16,047 nt of DNA from JBBAAW01 sp964574405 (GCA_964574405.1 CAZNNN010000017.1:1-16047), one strand, 5' to 3'. Counted from the stretch's first letter, positions 1 through 8,697 are shown. Made by a program: numbers and translations. Notes: generated by a model not told the origin, from the sequence alone.

Positions 1-2
1 AT

Positions 3-1511
3 TTTGACACTACTTACAACATTGAATACGCCGTCGATACTTCATTAGTGGTAAGTGTTAAAGAGAACATCGGCATAATAAATCAAAACGCAAGTGCTGT
101 ACCCTCGTCGTTCATAGAAACTATTACAAACATTATCATTTACGACATTAAAGTATTAGACGCCAAAGGTAGAGAGATCCAACCGGAAATTGAAATGAAA
201 GAGGGTCAAAAAGAAACGGTTATAAAAATTCCTATTGAAGATCCTGCGGTGGGAAAGGCTAAAAAAACTCAAATAACGCTTTTTTACAAAACCAAGGATC
301 TGGCGGGAAAAACGGGCAGAATATTAAACTTGCATATCCCAAAAGCACCGGTAAGCGATTTTATACAGGAATACAATGTGCAGGTAAAAATTCCACGGGA
401 TTTTGGTCCGCAGATAAGTATTACACCAACCCCTATTGAAGAAAAAATGGAGGAGGAAGGTTATCTGCTTTTATACAACAAACAGTCACTAGAAAAATAC
501 GGGATTAGTGCTAGTTTTGGCGATTATCAGATTTTTGACTTTGCGCTAGAGTACGAGCTAAAAAACGATTCCTTTTTAGCTAGAACAATGTCCGTTACTT
601 TACCTCCACCAATAAAAAATTATCAGGAGGTTAGCTTGGCTAGCATCTCACCCAAACCGCTCAAACTTAAAAAAGATGTAGATGGAAATATACTAGCCTT
701 GTTTAAAGTGGGAGGTAAAAAGTTGCTCACTGTTAAGGTGGTTGGTAAAGCAAAAGTTTACACAAAAGAAACGGGCTCTGTAGCACATGAAACCTACTCA
801 ACAATACCTGGGGGTCTTAGTAGGTTTACTAACTCACAACCTTACTGGGAAACTCAAGATCAACAAATTGTAGGAGTGATGCAAAGCCTTACTAGCAAGG
901 AAAAAAGTATTACCCAAAATGCCCTGTCAATTTACACCTATATAACTAAAAACATCTCATACGACTTTGAAAAAGCCAGGGAAGGCGGAAGTCTAACTAG
1001 AAAAGGTGTTTTACAAACGCTGAAAGACAAAAAAGGCCTGTGTTTGGATTTTACGGATCTTTTTATTGCCCTAGCAAGATCTGCAGGTATTCCAGCCAGA
1101 GAAGTGGATGGCTACGCTTACACCAAAGACTTTAGTGCCACACCAACTCTGCAAACAAACTTATTACATTCGTGGGTACAGTATTACAACCCTCAATTAG
1201 GGTGGGTTTCTGTGGATCCTACTTGGGGAGCAACCTCTGGTTTAGATTACTTTAGCAAATTAGATAATAATCATTTGGCTTTTGCTATAAAGGGGGCAGA
1301 CTCCCAGAATCCGCAACCTGCCACAAAATTTAAGGTGGATTTTTCCAAGGATGATTATTTTAACCATAACAGCCTTTTTGACCTGGAAAACTTGCCACAA
1401 GATGGAAATTTTACACCCAATCCGGTATTTACCGGCGTAATTGTTGCAGGGCTTGGGCTGTGTACGATTTTGGTTCTGCTAAAAGTCCACTCAAAGCGCC
1501 GTTATAAATAA
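3..1511 (+). CDS. Transglutaminase-like membrane-anchored protein (5' end outside window)
   Basis: Extracytoplasmic protein with a papain-fold transglutaminase-like (TGc) domain; the reaction could be peptide cleavage or cross-linking and the substrate is unknown. The reading frame is open to the left edge of the window (it begins F-D-T-T-Y at base 3), so the GTG at 48 is probably internal and the true start and any signal peptide lie upstream. Numbering from 48, the N-terminal ~260 residues are a beta-rich region. The TGc core follows, with the catalytic triad visible: Cys332 in KGLCLDFTDL, His374 in LLHSWVQYY and Asp390 in SVDPTWG. A single hydrophobic helix lies near residues 458-479, followed by a basic tail (HSKRRYK), giving a membrane anchor with a short cytoplasmic end. 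The last 83 bp overlap the convergent uvrA gene. Family assignment is firm; biological role is not known. Confidence 0.88.
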   Translation, partial: FDTTYNIEYAVDTSLVVSVKENIGIINQNASAVPSSFIETITNIIIYDIKVLDAKGREIQPEIEMKEGQKETVIKIPIEDPAVGKAKKTQITLFYKTKDLAGKTGRILNLHIPKAPVSDFIQEYNVQVKIPRDFGPQISITPTPIEEKMEEEGYLLLYNKQSLEKYGISASFGDYQIFDFALEYELKNDSFLARTMSVTLPPPIKNYQEVSLASISPKPLKLKKDVDGNILALFKVGGKKLLTVKVVGKAKVYTKETGSVAHETYSTIPGGLSRFTNSQPYWETQDQQIVGVMQSLTSKEKSITQNALSIYTYITKNISYDFEKAREGGSLTRKGVLQTLKDKKGLCLDFTDLFIALARSAGIPAREVDGYAYTKDFSATPTLQTNLLHSWVQYYNPQLGWVSVDPTWGATSGLDYFSKLDNNHLAFAIKGADSQNPQPATKFKVDFSKDDYFNHNSLFDLENLPQDGNFTPNPVFTGVIVAGLGLCTILVLLKVHSKRRYK

Positions 1512-4374
1512 CCTGCCCACCAGCATCGCCCCCTTCTGGACCCAAGTCTATAATCCAATCTGAATTTGCCACTACATCCAAATTATGTTCAATAACAATA
1601 ATGGTGGCACCTTTGGAGGAAAGTCGCTTAAAAATTGCTATGAGTCGCTCCAGATCCGCAAAATGTAAACCTGTTGTAGGCTCATCTAAAATGTATAAAG
1701 TTGAACCATATGACTTTTTAGAAAGTTCGGATGACAACTTTACCCTCTGTGCTTCCCCACCAGAAAGTGTGGGCGCCGGTTGACCTAATTTTATATAACC
1801 CAAACCTACATCGTACAATGTTTCAAGCTTACGGGCAATGGGTGAGATGTTTTCAAAGAATTTTAGCGCCTCTTCAACATTCATATTTAATATATCGCTA
1901 ATATTTTTACCTTTATAAAGTATCTCAAGTGCTTCTGCATTGTAGCGTTTCCCGTCGCACACATCGCAACTAATATAGACATCGGGCATAAACTGCATTT
2001 CAATTTTTATTTGACCCTCACCACCACATGCCTCGCACCTACCACCTTTAACATTAAAACTAAATCTACCTGGTTGATATCCACGAATTTTTGCTTCTTG
2101 GGTTTGCGAAAATAATTCCCTAATGTGATCAAAGGTTTTGGTGTAAGTGGCGGGGTTACTTTTAGGCGTTCTACCAATGGGGGACTGATCAATATCAATT
2201 ACTTTTTCTATCAACTCCATGCCTTCAAGCTCTTTATAAGGCTCTGGTCGCTCGTCGTTTTTTAGTCCAAAATATTGGCGCAAGGCCTTTAGCATGGTAT
2301 CCATAATGAGCGTTGACTTGCCGGAGCCAGAAACCCCGGTAACGCAAGTTATCTTACCCACGGGTACTTTAATACTTATATTTTTTAAATTCCTACCCGT
2401 AGCTCCCGTTAAAACAAGAAATTTTTCTGCATTATCGCCCTTAAAAAAGTCCGCTTCAGATTTACTTAACAACTTAATCACACCACTACCCACAGTTTTT
2501 CTCCCACTTAAATAATTACCCGTAAGAGATTTTTTGTCCTGCATCACCTCCTGCGGAGTCCCTTGCGACACCACCAAACCCCCATGCTCACCTGCGCCTG
2601 GTCCAAAGTCAAAAATATAGTCTGACTCCAGCATAGTTTCTGCGTCATGCTCAACAACTACCACTGTATTTCCCAAATCACGAAGTCGCTTTAAAGTATC
2701 TATCAGCTTTTTTTGGTCGCGCTGATGCAAACCAATGGATGGCTCATCCAAAACATACAAAACGCCAGAAAGCCCGCTCCCAATTTGCGACACTAATCTA
2801 ATGCGCTGGGCTTCCCCACCAGAAAGTTCCGTAGCAGACCTTGCCACTGTAAGATAAGAAAGCCCCACATCCAGCAAAAATTGTAACCGTGCCACAATTT
2901 CTTTAAAGATGGGTTTGGCAATAGTTTGCTCGTTGGGTAGCAAAGTAAAATTGTTGACTAAAGAATTAACCCAATCCAATAAATTGTCCGCACTTAAAGT
3001 ACAAACATCCCAAATACTCTTGCCATCAATAGTTACACTTAAAGCCTCCTTTTTAAGACGAACCCCATTACAAACCTTGCAGTGTTCTTTAACCATATAC
3101 TTTTCAATTTCGTTTCGGATATAGTCAGAATGTGTTTCCTTGTGGCGCCTAAGTAAATTGGGAACTACGCCTTCATACCTAGCCATAAATTGCCCCACTC
3201 TAAATTTTTTATCGTCGCCAAGCCCGTACAACACTATTTTTAAAGCCCGTTCATCAAGTTCGCCAAGGGGTTTAAGGATAGAAAATTTACATTCTCGGGC
3301 TACCGATTCAATAACTTTGGCTAACCACCCCATACTTTCAAAAACCCCGCTCCAAGGCAAAATACCGCCCTCCGCAATAGAAAGACTTTTGTTTAGCACC
3401 GCCTCTACATTAATATTTAGCTCCGTTCCCAAACCGGCACAAGCTGGACAAGCCCCGTGTGGTGAGTTAAAGGAAAAACTGCGAGGTTCCAGTTCCGCAA
3501 AAGACAAATTGCATACTGGGCAAGCAAAGCGCTCGGAAAAAAGGTGGTCTTGCATTTCTTTGGGGTCGACTGGAAAATCAAGGGTACTATCTTTGATAAC
3601 CGATAAAATAACACTGCCATCACTAAGTCTTACAGCATTTTCTACCGACTGAAAGACAGCAGTCTTTATATCTTTAGCATCTTCTCCCGCCATCCTTTTC
3701 TTGCTAATAACATGCCTACTTATTACCGCCTCCACAGCATGCTTGTTGGTTTTAATAAGCGCTAATTTATCTTTTAAATCTTTTAGTGACCCATCAATTC
3801 TAGCGCGCGCGTAGCCTTGCTTTTTTAAGTTGTCAAAAAGGTCAGTAAACTCTCCTTTTCTATCTTTAACTACTGGCGCCAAAATAACTACGCGCGCGCC
3901 TCGCTCCGTTGCATATTCCTTTTCTGCACTTACTAAGTCAAAAATATTATTTACTATTTGCTCAATAGATTGTCTGGAGATCTCCCGTCCACAATTGTTA
4001 CAATGTTGATGACCTACTCTTGCGTATAAAAGTCGCAAAAAATCATAAATTTCCGTTACCGTTCCAACCGTAGAGCGGGGATTATGACTTCCAGTTTTTT
4101 GATCAATGGCAATGGCTGGGGAAAGCCCCTCAATAGAGTCCACATCAGGCTTGTCCATTACGCCCAAAAACTGCCGTGCGTACGCAGAAAGACTTTCCAC
4201 ATACCGCCGCTGACCCTCCGCATAAATAGTATCCATAGCCATGGATGACTTGCCAGAACCTGAAACCCCCGTAAACACTACAAATTTATTTTTAGGAATT
4301 TCCAGGTTGATGTTTTTAAGATTATGCTGGCGTGCACCTTTAACTATAATTTTTTGGAGCGACTCGCTTGACAC
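1429..4374 (-). CDS. uvrA: Excinuclease ABC subunit A (UvrA)
   Basis: DNA-damage recognition ATPase of nucleotide excision repair; acts as a dimer, scans DNA in the cytoplasm and loads UvrB. At 981 aa it is slightly longer than typical (~940 aa). It has two ABC modules. The first has Walker A GVSGSGKS at residues 36-43 and an LSGGEAQR signature before VLDEPSIGLH. The second has GVSGSGKS, LSGGEAQR from residue 870 and ILDEPTTGLH. Zinc-module cysteines are present at C285/C288/C309/C312 and at C780/C783/C803/C806 in the GRCEACGGEGQ region. The start is GTG; it has no Shine-Dalgarno sequence but a strong promoter whose -10 box ends 8 nt upstream, suggesting a leaderless mRNA. It is downstream of the LysM gene on the same strand but has its own promoter. 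Its last 83 bp overlap the transglutaminase gene. Confidence 0.98.
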   Translation of the reverse strand: MSSESLQKIIVKGARQHNLKNINLEIPKNKFVVFTGVSGSGKSSMAMDTIYAEGQRRYVESLSAYARQFLGVMDKPDVDSIEGLSPAIAIDQKTGSHNPRSTVGTVTEIYDFLRLLYARVGHQHCNNCGREISRQSIEQIVNNIFDLVSAEKEYATERGARVVILAPVVKDRKGEFTDLFDNLKKQGYARARIDGSLKDLKDKLALIKTNKHAVEAVISRHVISKKRMAGEDAKDIKTAVFQSVENAVRLSDGSVILSVIKDSTLDFPVDPKEMQDHLFSERFACPVCNLSFAELEPRSFSFNSPHGACPACAGLGTELNINVEAVLNKSLSIAEGGILPWSGVFESMGWLAKVIESVARECKFSILKPLGELDERALKIVLYGLGDDKKFRVGQFMARYEGVVPNLLRRHKETHSDYIRNEIEKYMVKEHCKVCNGVRLKKEALSVTIDGKSIWDVCTLSADNLLDWVNSLVNNFTLLPNEQTIAKPIFKEIVARLQFLLDVGLSYLTVARSATELSGGEAQRIRLVSQIGSGLSGVLYVLDEPSIGLHQRDQKKLIDTLKRLRDLGNTVVVVEHDAETMLESDYIFDFGPGAGEHGGLVVSQGTPQEVMQDKKSLTGNYLSGRKTVGSGVIKLLSKSEADFFKGDNAEKFLVLTGATGRNLKNISIKVPVGKITCVTGVSGSGKSTLIMDTMLKALRQYFGLKNDERPEPYKELEGMELIEKVIDIDQSPIGRTPKSNPATYTKTFDHIRELFSQTQEAKIRGYQPGRFSFNVKGGRCEACGGEGQIKIEMQFMPDVYISCDVCDGKRYNAEALEILYKGKNISDILNMNVEEALKFFENISPIARKLETLYDVGLGYIKLGQPAPTLSGGEAQRVKLSSELSKKSYGSTLYILDEPTTGLHFADLERLIAIFKRLSSKGATIIVIEHNLDVVANSDWIIDLGPEGGDAGGQVIYNGALSGLLAEPKSYTAQALQQLRR

Positions 4375-4382
4375 AGCAGTAT

Positions 4383-4410
4383 ATTATACGGTAATTCTTT
4401 GGGTTTTCAA
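4383..4410 (-). promoter_or_regulatory. uvrA promoter, leaderless layout
   Basis: On the minus strand, TTGAAA (4405-4410), a 16-bp spacer and a perfect TATAAT (4383-4388). Only 8 nt separate the -10 box from the GTG at 4374, so transcription should start within about 2 nt of the start codon. The -35 box lies in a small inverted repeat, GGGTT-TTC-AACCC (4401-4413), which could bind a regulator. No LexA-type operator was recognised. Confidence 0.75.
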
Positions 4411-4423
4411 CCCGTGGGCAGGT

Positions 4424-4435
4424 TCGCCTAGGCGA
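4424..4435. repeat. Perfect 12-bp palindrome TCGCCTAGGCGA
   Basis: Perfect self-complementary 12-mer between the stop of the LysM gene and the uvrA promoter. No T-tract follows in either direction, so it is not a classical terminator. It could be an operator or a remnant of an interspersed palindromic repeat; the palindrome at the window end shares CTCGCC/GGCGAG-type sequence. Confidence 0.5.
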
Positions 4436-4449
4436 GTACATGGTTAAAG

Positions 4450-4875
4450 TTACTTGCAAACAACTTTAAGGGTCATACCCTCATTTAAATCTTCCCACAC
4501 ATTAAGTCCATTGGCGTTAGCCAAAACATTATATTTTTCGCCATCGCCACAAACTCTTTGCGCCACATGCCAAAGTCCTTCACCTTTTTGCACCACTGTG
4601 GTTTCTTCGGCTGGAATGCTTGTTTCGGAAGGAATAGTAGTCTCGTCTACCGTGTTAGCTGGTTGCTCTTTAGTTACTTGCTCCACCAATTTACTATCAT
4701 CAATTATCACATTTCCACCTTTAGATTTGGTAAAATAAGCGTAACTAAATACCGCCACCATTACCAAAACTGCTACACCCGTAAGCAAATTTGCCCAATT
4801 GGCATTGGGGTTTTGCTTTTTAATCTTTGCCATCACCGCATTAAGTTTTTCTTTAAGCTCGCTTAGTATCTTCAT
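4450..4875 (-). CDS. Small membrane-anchored LysM protein
   Basis: Probable peptidoglycan-associated protein of 141 aa. Layout: a charged N-terminal cytoplasmic stretch (1-27), one transmembrane helix (about 28-48, LLTGVAVLVMVAVFSYAYF), a Thr/Glu-rich linker (50-93), and one LysM domain (about 94-139, starting VVQKGEGLWHVAQ). LysM binds the glycan backbone of peptidoglycan; here it would hold the protein between membrane and wall. Two Cys in the domain (in RVCGDG and KVVCK) could form a disulfide. It begins 21 bp after the PBP stop with an unusually strong Shine-Dalgarno sequence, so it is the second gene of a cell-wall operon. No enzymatic domain is visible. Confidence 0.85.
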   Translation of the reverse strand: MKILSELKEKLNAVMAKIKKQNPNANWANLLTGVAVLVMVAVFSYAYFTKSKGGNVIIDDSKLVEQVTKEQPANTVDETTIPSETSIPAEETTVVQKGEGLWHVAQRVCGDGEKYNVLANANGLNVWEDLNEGMTLKVVCK

Positions 4876-4880
4876 TAATA

Positions 4881-4892
4881 ATCACCTCCTTC
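4881..4892 (-). promoter_or_regulatory. Near-perfect Shine-Dalgarno of the LysM gene
   Basis: The minus strand reads GAAGGAGGTGAT, followed by TATTA and the ATG. This is complementary to essentially the whole anti-Shine-Dalgarno tail of 16S rRNA (AUCACCUCCUU). It lies directly after the PBP stop codon (4897-4899), which supports coupled translation and fixes the start at 4875. Confidence 0.85.
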
Positions 4893-4896
4893 AAGA

Positions 4897-7338
4897 TTAA
4901 TCTTTTTTCTTAGTTTCATCTTTTTTATCTTTATCTTCCACAGGACACAAGTTTGGAATCTTGCTTCCTTTAACAAAAACCTCACTTCGCCCACATGCAC
5001 TGTCTATTTTAACAAATACACCGTTTGGAACGCTAAACTCTTCGTTTTTACTGCCCTCTAGTACAATCTGCATTGCTCTGTTCCAGATTGATGCCGCCCC
5101 ACTCACCCCACTGGCTAAATACGGATTCATGGGCGTATTATCATTATTACCCACCCAAACCCCCACCACAAACGAGGGTGTATAGCCCACAGTGTAATTA
5201 TCTCGCTTCTCATCAGTTGTACCAGTTTTAACTGCTACTGTTCTACCTGGAATATACAAAGAACTTCTTGAACCAAAGGCGGGTGTGCGCGCAAAATTGT
5301 CGGTTAAAATACTGCTCATAATGTAGACCGACTCGGGGGACAAAACCTTCTCCTGCTCCCTTGCGTCCTCCGCATACAACTCAAACCCATTGGCATCCTT
5401 AACAGAAATAAAAGGCGTGGTGGGACGGTAGATACCTCCACGGGCAAGCGTGGCATACACATTGGTTAAATCCAACAGGCGTGTTTCTTTGCCCCCCAAG
5501 GTCACAGAATAACCGTATGTATCGTCAACTTGCCAATTTTTAAGCCCCATTTTGTTGCCCAGCGTCACCATATTATCCGGTCCCACCTCTTTAACCATCT
5601 TAACCGCAGGAATATTATAAGAATTTGCCAACGCGCTTCTTAAAGTTACCGTTCCGTGATATTTCCCATCGTAGTTAACGGGCTTGTAGGTTTGCCCACC
5701 ACCCAACTGAATAGTTAACGGCGCGTCCACAATAGGTGAAGCGGATGTAAAACCTCGCTCCAAAGCCAGGGCGTAAGTCACTACCTTAATGGCAGAACCG
5801 GGCTGACGCATAGCCATAATAACATCATAAGCCCCCCAACCCTCTTTAAAATAGTCAATTGACCCTACATAAGCCAGGATTTCCCCGCTTTTTGGATCTA
5901 AAACCACCAAAGCTCCATTGCCAATATTTAAATTGCCGGATTTTGCCACTTCTTCCGCCACCACCTCTTGCAACCTGTTATGTAGATCCAAATCCAAACT
6001 GGTTTTAACAGTTAAACCTCCGGATTCCACCATATTTCTACCATATTTTTTCTCCAATTCTTTTCGCACATACGCCACAAAGTGCGGTGCTTTAATGTAT
6101 TCCGCCTGCTCCACAAACTTTAGATCCTCCCCCAATGCATCCACATTTTGCTTACTGGTGATGATTTTTAATTCCTCCATGCGGTCTAAAACTAATTTTT
6201 GGCGACTTCTGGCAAGGTCTATATCGCTAGCGTACGACACATAAGAAGACGGCGATGACGGCAACCCCGCCAAAAAAGCCGCCTCACCTAAAGTTAAATC
6301 GCCTACATCCTTACCAAAGAACTTTTGAGACGCACTTTGAATGCCCCAGGCGGTTCCACCGTACGGAATGTTGTTTAGATATAGCTCTAAAATTTCTTCC
6401 TTGGTATATTTTCTTTCCACTACCAGCGCCAAAAAAACCTCTTTTAGCTTTCGCGTCATGGTTCGCTCTGGAGAAAGCAACACATTTTTTATAAGTTGTT
6501 GGGTGATGGTAGAACCTCCCTGCACGGTATCATCCACAATGGTTACTTTAGCAGCGCGGGCAATGCTTAAAAACCGTACCCCGTTATGATTAAAAAACTC
6601 GTGATCTTCCACGGCAAGAGTAGCTAAAATAACATTTTTGGGAATTTGGTTTAGAGCCACCGGGGTGTATTTTTTGTCTACATAAATTTCATACAGAGGC
6701 ACGCCTCTTCTATCCAAAATTCTGGTTGGTTTGTGCGTTTGGGCATTTTCCACCAAAACCCCCGGTTGAGGAAGCCCGTGATACCAACTGTAAGCTGTAA
6801 TAGGAGTAACAATAAACAGCAGAGTAAAAATTCCCCCCGCGCTAAAGATCTTGACTCTTGCTAAAAAGTTCTTTATTTCATCGTTGCGGATTCTTCCGTC
6901 ATTGGGCGAGACATGAGCAGAGCGAAGCAATCTACTTTCCAACGCTATTGATTTATATTTCTTCCGCACATATCTTACTTTAGGTTTTTGAGGACTATTT
7001 TTAACTTTAAGCGCATATTTATTTGGCATCTTTACGACTTTTTTAAAAGCCTTAGCTACCTTCTTCTTATATTCAACACCTTTCAAAGCAATGTAGTTCG
7101 ATGTAGTACCTAGTCTTTTAAATACTCTCAAAACCTTTAATTTGCAAGCGTTTGTTATTGTTATAACAACAAATCGGGTACTTACTAACCTTTGGACTGT
7201 TTTAATTACTAACAGAATATATTTAATTACAATGCGTAAAATAACAAACGGTATATTTCCCACGATTATTACAAGCCGAATAACTGCGTTTAATATGTTA
7301 CTTTTGTTTAACTTTTTTTCCTGCATATTAGATGTCAT
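4897..7338 (-). CDS. Class A penicillin-binding protein (PBP1A-type) with long N-terminal extension
   Basis: Bifunctional peptidoglycan glycosyltransferase/transpeptidase, membrane-anchored with catalytic domains outside. Numbering from a possible TTG at 7368: the GT51 domain spans ~205-390, with catalytic-loop EDHEFFNHNG (Glu254), GGSTITQQLIKN and LYLNNIPYGG. The transpeptidase domain spans ~480-780, with Ser525 in SAIK, SYN at 583-585 and KTGT at 714-717. The membrane helix before GT51 is at ~175-196. Unusual: about 160 residues precede it, including a hydrophobic segment (~25-60) and a Lys/Arg-rich stretch (~76-140), plus a stretch (~144-163) encoded by a REP-like repeat. I chose the ATG at 7338 because the TTG lies inside another REP-like element; ATG 7326 is also possible. 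None of these starts has a Shine-Dalgarno sequence. It is cotranscribed with the LysM gene downstream. Confidence 0.95.
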   Translation of the reverse strand: MTSNMQEKKLNKSNILNAVIRLVIIVGNIPFVILRIVIKYILLVIKTVQRLVSTRFVVITITNACKLKVLRVFKRLGTTSNYIALKGVEYKKKVAKAFKKVVKMPNKYALKVKNSPQKPKVRYVRKKYKSIALESRLLRSAHVSPNDGRIRNDEIKNFLARVKIFSAGGIFTLLFIVTPITAYSWYHGLPQPGVLVENAQTHKPTRILDRRGVPLYEIYVDKKYTPVALNQIPKNVILATLAVEDHEFFNHNGVRFLSIARAAKVTIVDDTVQGGSTITQQLIKNVLLSPERTMTRKLKEVFLALVVERKYTKEEILELYLNNIPYGGTAWGIQSASQKFFGKDVGDLTLGEAAFLAGLPSSPSSYVSYASDIDLARSRQKLVLDRMEELKIITSKQNVDALGEDLKFVEQAEYIKAPHFVAYVRKELEKKYGRNMVESGGLTVKTSLDLDLHNRLQEVVAEEVAKSGNLNIGNGALVVLDPKSGEILAYVGSIDYFKEGWGAYDVIMAMRQPGSAIKVVTYALALERGFTSASPIVDAPLTIQLGGGQTYKPVNYDGKYHGTVTLRSALANSYNIPAVKMVKEVGPDNMVTLGNKMGLKNWQVDDTYGYSVTLGGKETRLLDLTNVYATLARGGIYRPTTPFISVKDANGFELYAEDAREQEKVLSPESVYIMSSILTDNFARTPAFGSRSSLYIPGRTVAVKTGTTDEKRDNYTVGYTPSFVVGVWVGNNDNTPMNPYLASGVSGAASIWNRAMQIVLEGSKNEEFSVPNGVFVKIDSACGRSEVFVKGSKIPNLCPVEDKDKKDETKKKD
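6898..6933. repeat. REP-like palindromic element inside the PBP coding region
   Basis: The plus strand carries GTCATTG, GCGAG, GAGC and GCGAAGCAATCT in order, the same order as in the element at 7352-7383. I know a similar interspersed repeat (GTCATTGCGAGGAGCGAAGC followed by GACGAAGCAATC) from many bacterial genomes. In the PBP frame it is translated as SRLLRSAHVSPND, and LLRSA followed by ND is a typical translation of that repeat. It lies in the basic linker before the GT51 membrane helix. Confidence 0.6.
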
Positions 7339-7351
7339 CGCGTACTCTACT

Positions 7352-7383
7352 GTCTTTGCGAGGAGCAAGGCGAGGAAGCAATC
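7352..7383. repeat. REP-like palindromic element in the PBP leader
   Basis: The plus strand reads GTCTTTGCGAGGAGC, AAGGCGAGG, then AAGCAATC, close to the interspersed repeat named for 6898-6933. It lies between the PBP promoter (7408-7436) and the ATG at 7338, so it would be in the 5' untranslated region, or in the first codons if the TTG at 7368 were used. Confidence 0.65.
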
Positions 7384-7407
7384 CGAGCAGGAAATTTCTT
7401 GATATGA

Positions 7408-7436
7408 ATTGTACTAAATATTATGGGTTATGACAA
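7408..7436 (-). promoter_or_regulatory. Putative promoter of the PBP-LysM operon
   Basis: On the minus strand TTGTCA (7431-7436), a 17-bp spacer and TACAAT (7408-7413). Predicted transcription start is near 7401, giving a leader of about 60 nt that contains the REP-like element. This differs from the leaderless layout of several other genes here. Confidence 0.55.
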
Positions 7437-7451
7437 TAGGTTGAAGATAAA

Positions 7452-7498
7452 GGTTCGCTATCTGTAAAGTGATGGTTGTAAATCACAGATAGCGAACC
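7452..7498. repeat. Perfect 14-bp inverted repeat at the edge of an assembly gap
   Basis: Arms GGTTCGCTATCTGT (7452-7465) and ACAGATAGCGAACC (7485-7498) match perfectly around a 19-nt loop, ending two bases before the N run. It could be a terminator-like hairpin (no clear T-tract), a mobile-element end, or a palindromic assembly artefact; the gap hides its right flank. Confidence 0.6.
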
Positions 7499-7500
7499 AG

Positions 7501-7600
7501 NNNNNNNNNNNNNNNNNNNNNNNNNNNNNNNNNNNNNNNNNNNNNNNNNNNNNNNNNNNNNNNNNNNNNNNNNNNNNNNNNNNNNNNNNNNNNNNNNNNN
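7501..7600. other. Assembly gap (100 N)
   Basis: Exactly 100 unknown bases, the usual placeholder, so the true distance is not known. It removes the 3' end of the ATPase gene at 7601-8697; any reading frame continued through the Ns to 7483 is not meaningful. Confidence 0.99.
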
Positions 7601-8697
7601 GTTGTTACATTGTACAAATTAACCTCTCCTCTAGTGTTTGTCACAAAATCTATCTCCGTGGAATTTTTCCAATAATAAACCTCCCTATTGGTTTTGTAGA
7701 GTTTGTTGTTTACTAAACTCTCTAACATAAGACCTTTATTTAGAGTAAAATTAAATCCAGCGTTATTAGCCAAACCCGTGTCAACACAATAAACCTTAGA
7801 CGGGTTATAGATTTGCTGTTTAACAGAGTAAGAAAAAAGGCTATTTATTGTCACCAAAAAACTTCGTCTCATATAGTCCATAAAGCTAAGAATGCTGGCA
7901 GGTGCTAAGTTTAAAAACCTTTCCATGTTAGTAGAAGAGGTAACGCCACCACTGTTTGACATCAGGTATCTAGCGGTATTGCGCAACTCTGCATCTTTTC
8001 TAACATCGTACCGTTGAATTACATCTCTTTCTAAAATTGTGTTGTAGTAGGAAGATAAAATGGCGATTTTACTACGCGGAATAGTTTCCAAAACCACCCT
8101 TGGAAAACCACCGTACTGAATATATTCATCTAACATCGTCTGAATATCTGGAGAACCTTTGTCAATGTTTTTGAACATCAAGAATTCGCCAAAATCTAAA
8201 GGACTTACCTGTATCCCCACTGTTCTACCACTTAAAAATGTGGATTGCTTATTATCATACAACGCAGAGTTTGAACCTGTAACAATAAATTTTATGTTTT
8301 GTTTTTGCTCATAGTACATTAGAAGCACCCTTTCCCACGACTTTACCTCCTGCACCTCATCCAACATAATATAAATCTTGCCTTTTGGTTTAATGGTAGT
8401 TCTATAATACTCAATAATTTTTGTTATCTCTCCGGGCTTAACAGGCAGATTAAAACTTGGGTCATCAAAGTTAATATAGAGAAAATTTTGATAAGGTATG
8501 TTGTAAAAAGTGTGGGCGTGCTTAATAAACTGGGTCAAAATAGTGGATTTACCTGACCTACGAACCCCTGTCAACACCACAATTTCTGGCATCGCAAAAA
8601 AACTATCTATCTGCTGGATGTAATTAGACCTCACAACACCAACATCCGGCTCCTGATTCCAAAAGTTCCATTTTTCTAGATAATCGTAGTTTTCCAT
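7601..8697 (-). CDS. AAA_14/DUF4143 family ATPase (3' end lost in gap)
   Basis: Predicted ATPase of the AAA_14 + DUF4143 family, common in archaea and small bacterial genomes; its cellular role is unknown. 365 residues are visible. Walker A GVRRSGKS is at 44-51, Walker B IYIMLDE ends at Asp113/Glu114, and a sensor-like TGSNS sits at 140-144, followed by the family hallmark LSGRTVGIQVSPLDFGEFL. The C-terminal part (YYWKNSTEIDFV) is the start of the PD-(D/E)XK-like region typical of DUF4143; the second half of that motif falls in the gap. Family length is usually ~380-420 aa, so little is missing. The start ATG at 8697 has no Shine-Dalgarno sequence but a consensus promoter 8 nt upstream. Paralogue of the ATPase at 8833-10086, but strongly diverged. 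Confidence 0.9.

Noticed and set aside
3140..3652. 170-codon open frame on the plus strand
   Set aside because: Lies wholly inside uvrA, which has complete family motifs over this stretch; composition is that of an antisense shadow and there is no domain-like pattern.
4401..4435. Rho-independent terminator after the LysM gene
   Set aside because: Two short inverted repeats are present but stems are only 5-6 bp and neither is followed by a T-tract; one overlaps the uvrA -35 box.
7142..7402. 86-codon plus-strand frame over the 5' end of the PBP gene
   Set aside because: Runs through the antisense of the PBP N-terminus and the REP-like element; no ribosome-binding site and no recognisable protein.
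7483..7500. Apparent C-terminal end of the first DUF4143 ATPase on the left side of the gap
   Set aside because: The gap length is a placeholder, so the frame is not preserved; these bases are the right arm of the inverted repeat.
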